From JBBDWR01 sp040902745 (lineage in GTDB: Bacteria > Actinomycetota > UBA4738 > HRBIN12), in the NCBI GenBank assembly GCA_040902745.1, contig JBBDWR010000029.1, forward strand, positions 159,910-223,909: 64,000 nucleotides of DNA, written 5' to 3'. The translations under genes and the position numbers were made by a program. The notes under the pieces are model-generated. The model was given only the letters and a program-made list of their open reading frames with translations. It did no database searches and was not told the origin of the DNA. This document shows positions 42,851 to 51,799 of the stretch, one piece after another (position 1 is the stretch's first letter; the number at the start of each line of letters is the position of its first letter).

Positions 42851-44098
42851 GTGAGCACCGCAGCCGCCGACCCGTCTCAGGAAGAGCAGGACAACCAGCG
42901 GGACCACATGCCCCGCTGGATCCCCCGACTGCTGATCCTGATCGTGATCACCGCGTACCTCGCGTTCGGCGCGTTCCAGCTGCTGGGCAAGATCCGGGAC
43001 CTGTTGGTGTGGCTGCTGATCTCGCTGTTCCTCTCGTTCGCGTTGGAGCCGGCGGTGAACTGGCTCGTCCGGCATGGATGGAAGCGCGGACTCGCTACGT
43101 TCGGGGTGCTGTTCGCCCTCTTCGTCCTCGGCGTCGTGATCCTCGGCGCGATGGTGCCGCTCTTGATCGACCAGGTCTACCAGCTGATCGACAGCCTCCC
43201 CGGCTGGCTCGATTCGATCTCGAAGTACACCGAGGAATGGTTCGGGATCAGCGTGTCGTCCGAGAAGTTGACCGACCAACTCATCAGTGTCGGGGGAAGC
43301 ATTCAGGACGTCGCGTCAAACGTCGCAGGCAGTCTCCTCGGCTTCGGGGCGAGGGTGCTGACCGCGGTGCTGCAGATGCTGACGATCGCCCTGTTCACCT
43401 TCTACATCGTCACCGACGGACCCCGATTGCGGCGGGCGATCTGCTCCACCATGCCGCCGCAGCGGCAGAAGGAGGTGCTGCGCGCATGGGAGATCGCGGT
43501 GGACAAGACGGGCGGGTACCTGTACTCGCGTCTGCTGCTCGGGACGATATCGGGGGTGACGACATGGATCGTCCTCACGGCGCTCGGCGTGCCGTTCGCG
43601 ATCCCCCTAGCCCTGTGGATGGGCGTGATCTCCCAGTTCGTTCCCGTGGTCGGTACCTACCTCGCCGCGGCGGTGCCGCTGATCGTGGCGTTGCTGGAGG
43701 ATCCGGCGGATGCCGCGGTCTTCCTCGTGTTCGTGATCATCTATCAGCAGATCGAGAACTACCTGCTCAGCCCCCGGATCGCCGCGAAGACGATGCAGTT
43801 GCACCCCGCCGTGGCGTTCGGTGCGGCTCTGGCGGGTGGCAGCATCCTCGGAGCGATCGGGGCATTCTTGGCGCTGCCCACCGCGGCGATCATCCAGGCC
43901 TTCAGTTCCGCATACATCCACCGCCACGACGTCGTCGACAGCGAGCTCACGAACCCCGAGGATTCGCCGGACGCAGACGAACGGAAGGTTAAGCGGAAGC
44001 GGGTGCAAGAGCGCCGCGTCTTGCGATTCGCAGATTCCCTGCGCCACCTCGGCAGGCGCGCGGACGACGAGGACTCAACGGGGGGCGGCGGCACCTGA
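42851..44098 (+). CDS. AI-2E family transporter
   Basis: 415 residues with about eight membrane helices, a large soluble loop after helix 3, and the AI-2E/UPF0118 C-terminal pattern (ISQFVPVVGTYLAAAVPLI, YQQIENYLLSPRI, HPAVAFGAALAGGSILG). The family exports AI-2 in some bacteria and acts as a Na+/H+ or other carrier in others, so substrate is open. GTG 42851 is chosen; sequence upstream in frame does not look coding. The C-terminus is a charged 60-residue tail. Confidence 0.85.
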   Translation: MSTAAADPSQEEQDNQRDHMPRWIPRLLILIVITAYLAFGAFQLLGKIRDLLVWLLISLFLSFALEPAVNWLVRHGWKRGLATFGVLFALFVLGVVILGAMVPLLIDQVYQLIDSLPGWLDSISKYTEEWFGISVSSEKLTDQLISVGGSIQDVASNVAGSLLGFGARVLTAVLQMLTIALFTFYIVTDGPRLRRAICSTMPPQRQKEVLRAWEIAVDKTGGYLYSRLLLGTISGVTTWIVLTALGVPFAIPLALWMGVISQFVPVVGTYLAAAVPLIVALLEDPADAAVFLVFVIIYQQIENYLLSPRIAAKTMQLHPAVAFGAALAGGSILGAIGAFLALPTAAIIQAFSSAYIHRHDVVDSELTNPEDSPDADERKVKRKRVQERRVLRFADSLRHLGRRADDEDSTGGGGT

Positions 44099-44130
44099 CC
44101 TGCGGTCAGTGCCGCAGCCCGTCCCACGGC

Positions 44131-44136
44131 TAGGCT
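44131..44136 (+). promoter_or_regulatory. -10 hexamer for leaderless FAD oxidase transcript
   Basis: TAGGCT, seven bases before ATG 44144. Confidence 0.4.
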
Positions 44137-44143
44137 CCGCGCG

Positions 44144-45253
44144 ATGCGACGGTTCGACGCGATCGTGGTCGGGGGCGGGGCGACGGGAACGGCTGTTGCG
44201 CGTTCCCTCGCCGGACGGGATCGCGAGGTGTTGCTGCTCGAGAGATTCTCGATCGGTCACGACCGGGGAAGCTCCGGCGGTCCGACCCGGATCTTTCGCC
44301 TGACCTACGAGGACCCCGGGTACGTGCGGATGGCCCGCTTGGCGTTGGAGCGCTGGCGAGCGCTCGAGGACGAGGCCGGAGAGCGCCTGCTCATCACGAC
44401 GAGCGGGCTCGATGTCGGCACCGAGGGACGCCGCTCCGCCGAGGCGCTTTGGGCCGCGGGCGAGTCCTGCGACTATCGGACGGCGGACGAGATCGCCGAG
44501 CGCTGGCCGCATCTGTACTTCGCACGGGACGCGGAGATCTTCGAGCAATCATCTGGAGGCGTCTGTCTTGCGGCGGCCACCGTGCGGGCGCAGGCGCGGG
44601 TCGCGAACGAGCTGGGGGCGACCATCCTCGAGGGAACGATCGTGGAGCGGATCACTCCCCAGAGTGACGACGGGGTCGAGGTCGTGACACCGGGTGAGAC
44701 GTTCGGGGCACCCGTGGCGGTCCTCGCAGCCGGGTCGTGGGCAGGACCGCTGCTGACCGACGCCGGGCGCCCGCTGGCACTGCGGCCGAGCCTCGAGCAG
44801 GTGACGTACTTCCGGTCGGACGCGCCACAGATCCTCCCGACCGTGATCGACTGGACGGTGAACCCCCCCTCGACCCCGTATCTGGTGCCGGACCCGACCG
44901 AGCCTGGGGCGTTCAAGGTCGCCCTCCACATGTCCGGCCCGGCGGCGGACCCGGATCGGCGATCGTTCGACCCCGACCCCGTGCGGGTCGAGAAGGTTCG
45001 CGACTACACAGCGGACGTCGTCCGCGGATCCCACCCCACCGGCGTGACCCACACCTGCCTGTACACGAACACACCGGACGAGGATTTCGTTCTGGACCGG
45101 ATCGGCCCGCTGGTGATCGGCTCACCCTGTAGCGGCCACGGTTTCAAGTTCACCCCCTTGATCGGGGATATCCTGGCCGACCTCGCGACGGGTGGGGCCC
45201 CTCCGGTCGATCTCACGCGCTTCTCGGCCGCACGCGACACGCTGCGGATCTGA
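44144..45253 (+). CDS. FAD-dependent amine oxidase, monomeric sarcosine oxidase/N-methyltryptophan oxidase family
   Basis: 369 residues. Dinucleotide-binding VVGGGATGTAVAR (8-20), GGPTRIFRLTY, and the conserved CLYTNTPDEDFVLDR block whose cysteine carries the covalent FAD in monomeric sarcosine oxidase; C-terminal SGHGFKFTPLIGDILAD is typical too. Such enzymes oxidise N-methyl or secondary amino groups to imines with H2O2 release. The exact amine is not readable. Nearby gene order gives no clear pathway. Confidence 0.85.
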   Translation: MRRFDAIVVGGGATGTAVARSLAGRDREVLLLERFSIGHDRGSSGGPTRIFRLTYEDPGYVRMARLALERWRALEDEAGERLLITTSGLDVGTEGRRSAEALWAAGESCDYRTADEIAERWPHLYFARDAEIFEQSSGGVCLAAATVRAQARVANELGATILEGTIVERITPQSDDGVEVVTPGETFGAPVAVLAAGSWAGPLLTDAGRPLALRPSLEQVTYFRSDAPQILPTVIDWTVNPPSTPYLVPDPTEPGAFKVALHMSGPAADPDRRSFDPDPVRVEKVRDYTADVVRGSHPTGVTHTCLYTNTPDEDFVLDRIGPLVIGSPCSGHGFKFTPLIGDILADLATGGAPPVDLTRFSAARDTLRI

Positions 45254-45343
45254 GCGGCACCCAGAGCGCGCCGTCGCTGCGGCGATGCCCTAGGCTGCTG
45301 TCCCGGACACCCCAGTCGCACCCAACGGAGGATCGACGACGCG

Positions 45344-46171
45344 ATGAGCGATCATCATCTGCCGCCTCGCGACCAGAAGACCAAGGAGCACCTGAGCGCC
45401 CTGACCGGCGCGATGGATCGGTTCCGTCGGCGCCGTCGGCGTCCCTCCATGACACCCCACCCCGGGAGCACCAAGGACGAACAGACGATGGGAGCCAAGA
45501 GCGGATCGCTGCGGGCGGCGATCTTCGGCATCAACGACGGCCTCGTGTCCAACGTGTCGCTGATCATGGGCGTCGCCGGCGCGAATCAAGACAACGCCGT
45601 GATCCTGCTCGCGGGGATCGCCGGCTTGTTGGCTGGCGCATTCTCGATGGGCGCAGGCGAGTACATCTCGATGAAGGTCCAGCGCGAGGTGTTCGAACGC
45701 CTGATCCACCTCGAAGCGCACGAGATCAACATGATGCCCGAAGAAGAAACCGAGGAACTCGCCGAGATCTATGTGCGGAAGGGACTCCCCGTTGACCTCG
45801 CGATGCAAGTGGCTACCAGCGTGATGCGCGACCCGCAGATCGCGCTGCAGACGCACGCGCGCGAGGAGCTGGGTCTCGACCCGGAGGAGGGGCTCGGCTC
45901 CCCGTGGGGAGCGGCGGTGTCCTCGTTCTTCACCTTCTCGTTCGGGGCGAGCGTTCCGCTCGTTCCGTTCCTGTTCGGTTCGGGAACGCCGGCGGTCGCG
46001 TGGGCTGCAGTGTTATCCGGGATCACGCTATTCGCCGTCGGCGGTGCGATGTCGATCCTCACCGGCCGCAACTGGCTCGTGTCCGCGTCGCGCCAGCTCC
46101 TCGTCGGCGTATTCGCTGCGGTGATCACCTACTTCGTCGGCAAGGCTCTCGACGTCACGGTGATCAACTAG
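45344..46171 (+). CDS. VIT1/CCC1-family transporter
   Basis: 275 residues. Soluble basic N-terminus (to 45), then GSLRAAIFGINDGLVSNVSLIMG, the family's first helix with charged residues, and four further helices; between helices 2 and 3 a cytosolic helical domain with EAHEINMMPEEETEELAEIY holds acidic and histidine/methionine residues. The family transports Fe2+/Mn2+ out of the cytosol. GGAGGA precedes ATG 45344. Confidence 0.85.
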   Translation: MSDHHLPPRDQKTKEHLSALTGAMDRFRRRRRRPSMTPHPGSTKDEQTMGAKSGSLRAAIFGINDGLVSNVSLIMGVAGANQDNAVILLAGIAGLLAGAFSMGAGEYISMKVQREVFERLIHLEAHEINMMPEEETEELAEIYVRKGLPVDLAMQVATSVMRDPQIALQTHAREELGLDPEEGLGSPWGAAVSSFFTFSFGASVPLVPFLFGSGTPAVAWAAVLSGITLFAVGGAMSILTGRNWLVSASRQLLVGVFAAVITYFVGKALDVTVIN

Positions 46172-46206
46172 CGACGGCACGCTCGGGCGCCGCCGACCGG
46201 AGCCGG

Positions 46207-46647
46207 TCACCGTTCCTCCATCTCCAGCTCCAGCTCCAGCAGTTCCTCCAGCGCATCGCGCAGCGCCACGTACTGACGGGATCCGAGCTGCCTACGGACC
46301 CAGCTCTCCACTGCTGCGTTCGCGCGGCGAGCCTCCGCCGCGCATCGACGGCCACTGGCAGTAAGTCGCACGACCTTCGCTCGGGCATCGTTCTCGTCCG
46401 GGACCCGGCGCACGTAGCCGCGCGCCTCGAGGTCGTCGACGAGCTGCATCATGCCCTGCTTGGTGATCCGTGCCCGCCTCGCCAGTTCCGTCAACCGAGT
46501 GCCGGAGCGCCGATCGATATGCAGGAACAGCGCGGCGTGTCCCGCGCGAACGTCCGGATATCCACGGTCGGCCAACCAGACGACGGACTCCGACGCGAGC
46601 GCGCGATGCCCTTCCAGCAGGAGTCTGCTGAGTTCGACGTCGGCCAC
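46207..46647 (-). CDS. MarR family transcriptional regulator
   Basis: 146 residues. Winged helix with RSGTRLTELARRARITKQGMMQLVDDLEARGYVRRVPDENDARAKVVRLTASG pattern, namely TRLTELARR..TKQGM recognition helix and the wing DENDARAKVV. It should bind DNA as a dimer and respond to a small ligand. GGGGAGGAT precedes GTG 46647 by about eight bases. It ends 35 bases from the VIT1 stop (convergent); its target is unknown. Confidence 0.85.
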   Translation of the reverse strand: MADVELSRLLLEGHRALASESVVWLADRGYPDVRAGHAALFLHIDRRSGTRLTELARRARITKQGMMQLVDDLEARGYVRRVPDENDARAKVVRLTASGRRCAAEARRANAAVESWVRRQLGSRQYVALRDALEELLELELEMEER

Positions 46648-46718
46648 GGGTGCATCCTCCCCGTCCCCCGACGAGCGGTCAACCCACCTGACCGACGACC
46701 GTTCCTAGTGGCTCGCGC

Positions 46719-46724
46719 TAGCCT
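46719..46724 (+). promoter_or_regulatory. -10 hexamer for leaderless GNAT transcript
   Basis: TAGCCT, six bases before GTG 46731 (three before the alternative GTG 46728). Confidence 0.35.
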
Positions 46725-46730
46725 TCCGTG

Positions 46731-47291
46731 GTGATCAAGGTTCACGAAGCGCGACCGGAGGAATTCGACGAGGCGGGCAGGGTGACGGCCCTCGCCTACC
46801 GCGAATTCGTCGGGCCCGGCGAGGCCGACTGGGAGGCCTACCTCGAAGAGATCGCCGACGTCGGTGGACGAGCCGGGCGAGCGATGATCCTCGTCGCGGT
46901 GGACGGCGACACGATCCTCGGCAGTGCGACCCTCGAACTCGATCGACGGATCGACGACGAGAGCCGCCCGCTCGACCCGGATGAGGCCCACGTCCGGATG
47001 CTCGGCGTCGATCCTGCAGCCCGCGGACGTGGCGCGGCGCAGAACCTGATGGCGGCGAGCGAGGGCGCAGCTCGAGCGCACGGCAAGCGCCGGATCAGCC
47101 TGCACACCACTCAGCGGATGACCGTTGCGCAAGGGATGTACGAACGGTTGGGGTTCAAGCGGGCTGCCGACCGCGTGCTCGAGGACGGCTTCATCCTGCT
47201 GACCTACGAGAAGCTGCTGGATCCGCTCGCCACCGGCTCGTCGCCGGGAACGACGCGTGCCGAGCAGCCGCCGGGAGGCAGACACCCCTAG
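46731..47291 (+). CDS. GNAT family N-acetyltransferase
   Basis: 186 residues. VRMLGVDPAARGRGAAQNLM is the acetyl-CoA-binding motif A, followed by the motif B-like YERLGFKRA. GTG 46731 follows a TAGCCT hexamer by six bases. Substrate unknown. Its stop shares CTAG with the convergent ABC exporter gene. Confidence 0.8.
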   Translation: MIKVHEARPEEFDEAGRVTALAYREFVGPGEADWEAYLEEIADVGGRAGRAMILVAVDGDTILGSATLELDRRIDDESRPLDPDEAHVRMLGVDPAARGRGAAQNLMAASEGAARAHGKRRISLHTTQRMTVAQGMYERLGFKRAADRVLEDGFILLTYEKLLDPLATGSSPGTTRAEQPPGGRHP

Positions 47292-49330
47292 CCGCCCGAT
47301 CGCGTAGGGGCGGGAACGACCCCTCCGTCGGCCAGGATCACCCCGTCCTCGCACTCCGCCTCGACGAGGCCGCCTCTGAACTGCTGTTGGTAGAGCCGGG
47401 CGTAGACGCCTTCACGAGCCAAGAGTTCCTCGTGCGTGCCACGCTCGACGATCTTGCCTTGGTCGACGACGAAGATCACGTCTGCCGACAGGATCGTGGA
47501 CAGGCGGTGCGCGATCGCGATCGTCGTGCGGTCTCGCATCAGCGGGCGCAGTGCCTCTTGTACGAGCCGCTCGGACGTGGTGTCGAGGCTGGATGTCGCC
47601 TCGTCGAGGATCAGGATCCGTGGATCCTTGAGGATCACTCGTGCGATCGCGAGGCGCTGCTTCTCTCCGCCCGAGAGCTTGTATCCGCGCTCTCCCACGA
47701 TCGTGTCGTAGCCCTGCGCGAGTTCGGCGATCCGATCGTGGATGAACGCCGACTTCGCCGCGGCGACCATCTGCTCATCCGTTGCATCCGGGCGCCCGTA
47801 CAGGAGGTTGCGCCGGATCGTCGTGTGGAACAGGTAGGTCTCCTGGGTGACGGTGCCGATGATCTCTCCGAGCGATTCCAACCGGATCGTTCGCACATCG
47901 ATGTCGTCGATACGTACCGATCCCCGCTGCACGTCGTACAGGCGAGGCACGAGGTAGGTGATCGTCGTTTTCCCGGCTCCACTCGGACCGACGAGCGCCG
48001 CAAGTTGACCCGGCGCGATGTCGAGGTCGATCCCCTCCAACGTCCACTCCCGCCCTGGCGGACCGTCGACCGAGCGCGTCGGATCCGGGGCCTCGCGCAC
48101 GTCCTCCGCGGGCTCGGCGTCGAGGACGGCCGCCTTGCGCTCGGACTCGCGAGCGACCTCGTTCGGATCCTCGTAACGGAACCACACGCCGTTGAGCGAC
48201 ACGTGACCGGCAACCTTATCGTGGGTAAGGGTGCGGGCATCGGGTGCGTCCACGATCTCGTGCTCCATGTCGAGATACTCGAAGACCCGGTCGAACAGCG
48301 CCATCGAGGACTGCACGTCGGTCGAGACCTGAAGCATCGACCCGATCGGGAAGAACAGGCGGGACTGCAGCGTCGTGAACGCGACGAGGACGCCGAACTT
48401 GATCGGCGCCGCGTTGCCCCCGGAATTGACCCATCCGGTCACGAGATATACGAGTGCGGGCGTGATCGAGAAGAAGGTGCCGACGACGGCGAAGAACGAC
48501 CGGCCGATCATCGTCTGACGGATCTGGAATCCTGTCAGGCGTTGGTTCTCATCCTGGAACCGTCCGATCTCGTGACGCTGGCGGCCGAAAGACTTGGACA
48601 GCAGGATCCCGGACACGCTCAAGGTCTCCTCGGTGATCGCGGTCAGGTCCGCGAGCGTGCGTTGCGTGTTCCCCGCAACCTCTCGTCGGGCTCGCCCCAC
48701 CTTGACGGTGAGCCACACGAACAAGGGCGTGATGAACAACGACAGGATCGTCAACGGGACGGACAGCACCAGCATCGCGATCAGGGTGCTGATGATGACG
48801 ACGATGTTGGAGAGCACGTTCGACGCCGTGTCGGTGACGACAGCCTGCACGCCGCCCACGTCGTTCGCGAGCCGTGACTGGATCTCGCCGGTGCGCGTCT
48901 TGGTGAAGAACCGCAGGGGCATCGACTGCAGGTGGGAGTACAGGGAGTTGCGGAGGTCCTGCATCACTCGGAGTCCGACCAGGTTGGAGAGGTAGGTCTG
49001 GCCGACGCCGATCGCGCCCGTCACGATCGGGACGAGGATCATGATCCCCACGTACACGTAGAGCAGGGGCAGGTTGGGGCATGCCTCCCCCGCGCACTGG
49101 GTCGCCGCCGGTGCCTGCGTGTTCCCGAAGAGAGCATTGTCGAAGACGGCGGCGATCATCAGCGGGTTGACGACCCCGAGTCCGGAGGTGATCAGGATCG
49201 CGAGCCCCACCAAGGACACCTTGCGCCGATACGGGCGGAACGCCGAGACCACCCTGCGCACGGTCTTCTTACTGATCGGCCGACGATCCTCCTGCGACGG
49301 CGAGGCGTAGAACGCCCGGTGTCTCCCCAT
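47288..49330 (-). CDS. ABC exporter half-transporter (fused membrane and ATPase domains)
   Basis: 680 residues. Residues to about 350 hold six membrane helices of the type I exporter fold; the nucleotide-binding domain has Walker A GPSGAGKTT, signature LSGGEKQRLAIARVI, Walker B ILILDEATSSLD and switch AIAHRLST. A 70-residue charged linker (SERKAAVLDAEPAED) interrupts the ATPase domain start. Such proteins dimerise to export lipids or drugs; substrate unknown. ATG 49330 has TACCCT six bases upstream. Confidence 0.88.
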   Translation of the reverse strand: MGRHRAFYASPSQEDRRPISKKTVRRVVSAFRPYRRKVSLVGLAILITSGLGVVNPLMIAAVFDNALFGNTQAPAATQCAGEACPNLPLLYVYVGIMILVPIVTGAIGVGQTYLSNLVGLRVMQDLRNSLYSHLQSMPLRFFTKTRTGEIQSRLANDVGGVQAVVTDTASNVLSNIVVIISTLIAMLVLSVPLTILSLFITPLFVWLTVKVGRARREVAGNTQRTLADLTAITEETLSVSGILLSKSFGRQRHEIGRFQDENQRLTGFQIRQTMIGRSFFAVVGTFFSITPALVYLVTGWVNSGGNAAPIKFGVLVAFTTLQSRLFFPIGSMLQVSTDVQSSMALFDRVFEYLDMEHEIVDAPDARTLTHDKVAGHVSLNGVWFRYEDPNEVARESERKAAVLDAEPAEDVREAPDPTRSVDGPPGREWTLEGIDLDIAPGQLAALVGPSGAGKTTITYLVPRLYDVQRGSVRIDDIDVRTIRLESLGEIIGTVTQETYLFHTTIRRNLLYGRPDATDEQMVAAAKSAFIHDRIAELAQGYDTIVGERGYKLSGGEKQRLAIARVILKDPRILILDEATSSLDTTSERLVQEALRPLMRDRTTIAIAHRLSTILSADVIFVVDQGKIVERGTHEELLAREGVYARLYQQQFRGGLVEAECEDGVILADGGVVPAPTRSGG

Positions 49331-49336
49331 GACCCA

Positions 49337-49342
49337 AGGGTA
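49337..49342 (-). promoter_or_regulatory. -10 hexamer for leaderless ABC exporter transcript
   Basis: Minus-strand TACCCT, six bases before ATG 49330; the spacer TGGGTC is identical to the sequence before sigR. Confidence 0.4.
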
Positions 49343-49391
49343 TCCGGCACCGCGCACAATGGCGGTCCCAAGCCCGATCGCCCAGGTCGGA

Positions 49392-50108
49392 CTACGGAGA
49401 CTGCGTGCGGTCGAGCGCGTCGACCACAGAACGCGCACGCCGAAAGATCGCGTCGATCATCGGCTCCGTGAGCCGACCCGTGAACGTGTTCTGCTGACTC
49501 GGGTGGAAGCAGCCGATCATGGTGATCGTGCCGACCGAAACCTCCGCCGCGTGGGCGAACCGAGGTTTCGGTCGCATCGCGGCGCCCCGCGCAGCAAGCG
49601 CTCGGAGGGCCCCGTCCCACCCGAAAGCCCCGAGGGTCACGATCACGCGGGCTCGTGGGAGCGCATCCAATTCACGCTGCAGGAACGGCAGGCACCGATC
49701 GCGCTCCTGGGGCGTCGGCTTGTTCGCCGGCGGCGCGCACCGGACCACCGCCGTGACGTAACAATCCCGCAGGGACAGCCCGTCGTCGCGCGCCACGGAG
49801 ATCGGCTGGTTCGCCAACCCGACCCGGTGCAGGGATCCGTAGAGGAAATCGCCGGATCGATCACCCGTGAAGATCCTGCCCGTCCGGTTCCCGCCGTGTG
49901 CCGCCGGAGCGAGGCCCAGCACGAGGATCCGGGCGAGCGGATCTCCGAAGCCGGGTACCGGCCGCGCCCAGTAGGTCTCATCGGCGAATCTGGCCGTCTT
50001 GTCGCGCGCCACCTTCTCGCGCCAGTCCACGAGCCGAGGGCAGGCTCGGCACTCGGTGACCTCCGCAGCGATGCGTCCGAGTGCGGCGTTCATCGCAGGC
50101 TTTTCCAC
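49392..50108 (-). CDS. udgB: Uracil-DNA glycosylase, family 5 (UdgB-like, Fe-S)
   Basis: 238 residues. Motif 1 is GLAPAAHGGNRTG, in which the family 5 alanine replaces the catalytic Asp/Asn of families 1 and 2; motif with HPS in CFHPSQQNTF completes the site. Four cysteines (CRACPRL; CYVTAVVRCAPP region and others) fit a 4Fe-4S cluster. It removes uracil and other deaminated bases, as expected for a GC-rich genome. GTG 50108 follows TAGCAT by six bases. Confidence 0.88.
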   Translation of the reverse strand: MEKPAMNAALGRIAAEVTECRACPRLVDWREKVARDKTARFADETYWARPVPGFGDPLARILVLGLAPAAHGGNRTGRIFTGDRSGDFLYGSLHRVGLANQPISVARDDGLSLRDCYVTAVVRCAPPANKPTPQERDRCLPFLQRELDALPRARVIVTLGAFGWDGALRALAARGAAMRPKPRFAHAAEVSVGTITMIGCFHPSQQNTFTGRLTEPMIDAIFRRARSVVDALDRTQSP

Positions 50109-50114
50109 GTCCGG

Positions 50115-50120
50115 ATGCTA
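50115..50120 (-). promoter_or_regulatory. -10 hexamer for leaderless udgB transcript
   Basis: Minus-strand TAGCAT, six bases before GTG 50108. Confidence 0.4.
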
Positions 50121-50241
50121 CGAAGCGCGGGGCCGTCGCGCCCAATCGTGTGCGCGAACCCGTTCGGTTGTCACGTTGCCCGGGGGCGGGTAGGGATAGG
50201 GGGTCCTCCAGTTCGCTCCGCCCGCGACCGAGAACCCACAG

Positions 50242-51768
50242 ATGACCCCCAGCCGCCGCCGGTACGCACGCGTCATCCTCGTGACGTGCCTGATCGCCGC
50301 AGCGCACGTTGGCGGGATCGCTGCGGCACCTCCCAGCCTCGCCCAGCCGAGCACGGTGCTGGAACGACTCGAGATCGCGGCCGGACGACTCCTCCCATCG
50401 GGACCCGGCACCGGGCTCGAGCTGCGGGGCCCCCAGATCGTCGCCAGCAGCAAAGCCGTCGCCACCGCACCGGTGCGTGTGTGCGCTCCCATCTGGTTCA
50501 CCGCGATGGGTGTGACCTGGGATCAGCAGCGCGGGGCACCGTTCGAGTTGCAAGCGGCAACGAGCCGTGGGCGGACCACCACTTTCGGCCGCACGTACCG
50601 GCTCGATGCCGAGAGCGGTCCGGACCCCGGCAGCGCGGAATACCGACGCGGCTCGGCCGCGAGCACGATGTTGTGGACCGGTGGTTCCCGCTGCGCCCGG
50701 GTGCGGCTCGACCTCGGGCGCCGCACATCGATCTCCGATCTGCAGATCCATTTCCTCAACACGTCCGGATCGGCCGAGGGACCAAGAACCGGTCCTGCGA
50801 ACATCGATCCTGCCGCCGTGCCCGCGCCCGACCGTGCGCTCGCAACCGGAGCCGCACGTACCTCGAGTCCCCGGCTCATCACCCGGCAGCAGTGGGGAGC
50901 CAGGCCCGGCCTGATGAACTGCGAGCCCGACGTCGCGGACGAGGTCCGTGCCGGGTTCGTCCATCACACGGCCGGCACGAACCATTACTCGCGCAACCAG
51001 ACCGACGACATCATTCGATCGATCTACGCGTACCACACACGTGGACAGGGCTGGTGCGACATCGCCTATAACTTCCTGGTCGACAAGTACGGCCGCGCCT
51101 ACGAGGGCCGATCCGGAGGGGTCACCGAGCCGGTGGTCGGCGCGGCGCAGCAGGGATTCAACACGCGGGCGTTCTCGGTCTCGCTCCTCGGAACGTTCAC
51201 CCGCACACGACCGAGCCCGAAGATGCAACAGGCGCTCCGACGGGTCTTGGCCTGGCGGCTCGACGTCGCCCACGTGAACCCGAAAGGGCGTGGACTCCTG
51301 GTGTCGGCCGGCGGGAGCAACACCCGGTTCCGAGCCGGAACCGAGGTGAACGTCCCGGCGATCGTCCCCCATCGGTTCACCGGCTACACCGACTGTCCTG
51401 GAGCCAAGGTCGTGAACAGGCTGAGGGAGATCCGGCGAAAGGTCGCCCGGATGGGTCTGCCCAAGATCTACAAGCCAACCGTGGAACCCGCCGTCGTGAA
51501 GCTCGGGAGCAACCCGCTCCGCATCCGTGCGGCGGGAAGCCAGTCCCTGCGATGGGATGTCTCCGTTCACGAGGCCGACGGGGACGAACTGTTCTCTTTC
51601 CCGAGCAGCACCGGTCCGGACCTCGACCTTCGCTGGCAAGGCTCGGATACGACGCCCTACCCTCGCGAAGCGGGCTCGTACTCGATCGTCGTCCGCGGCG
51701 AGACCAGCGGTGGGAACACCGCCAGGCCGGCGACGCTGACATTCAAAGTCAAGCCGGGCGCCGTCTGA
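50242..51768 (+). CDS. Secreted N-acetylmuramoyl-L-alanine amidase (PGRP/Amidase_2 type)
   Basis: 508 residues. Signal peptide in the first 34 (ending AAAPPSLAQ). Residues about 35-200 are a beta-rich domain of unknown type with two cysteines. The amidase domain (about 210-395) starts with LITRQQWGARPG and has zinc ligands in FVHHTAGTNHY, HRFTGYTDCPG, and the GWCDIAYNFLVDKYGRAYEGR core. A C-terminal beta domain (about 415-508) may bind the wall. It cuts the bond between muramic acid and the peptide in the cell wall. Confidence 0.9.
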   Translation: MTPSRRRYARVILVTCLIAAAHVGGIAAAPPSLAQPSTVLERLEIAAGRLLPSGPGTGLELRGPQIVASSKAVATAPVRVCAPIWFTAMGVTWDQQRGAPFELQAATSRGRTTTFGRTYRLDAESGPDPGSAEYRRGSAASTMLWTGGSRCARVRLDLGRRTSISDLQIHFLNTSGSAEGPRTGPANIDPAAVPAPDRALATGAARTSSPRLITRQQWGARPGLMNCEPDVADEVRAGFVHHTAGTNHYSRNQTDDIIRSIYAYHTRGQGWCDIAYNFLVDKYGRAYEGRSGGVTEPVVGAAQQGFNTRAFSVSLLGTFTRTRPSPKMQQALRRVLAWRLDVAHVNPKGRGLLVSAGGSNTRFRAGTEVNVPAIVPHRFTGYTDCPGAKVVNRLREIRRKVARMGLPKIYKPTVEPAVVKLGSNPLRIRAAGSQSLRWDVSVHEADGDELFSFPSSTGPDLDLRWQGSDTTPYPREAGSYSIVVRGETSGGNTARPATLTFKVKPGAV

Positions 51769-51799
51769 CCCCACGGCTCCGACCTTCGTGACCCGCTCG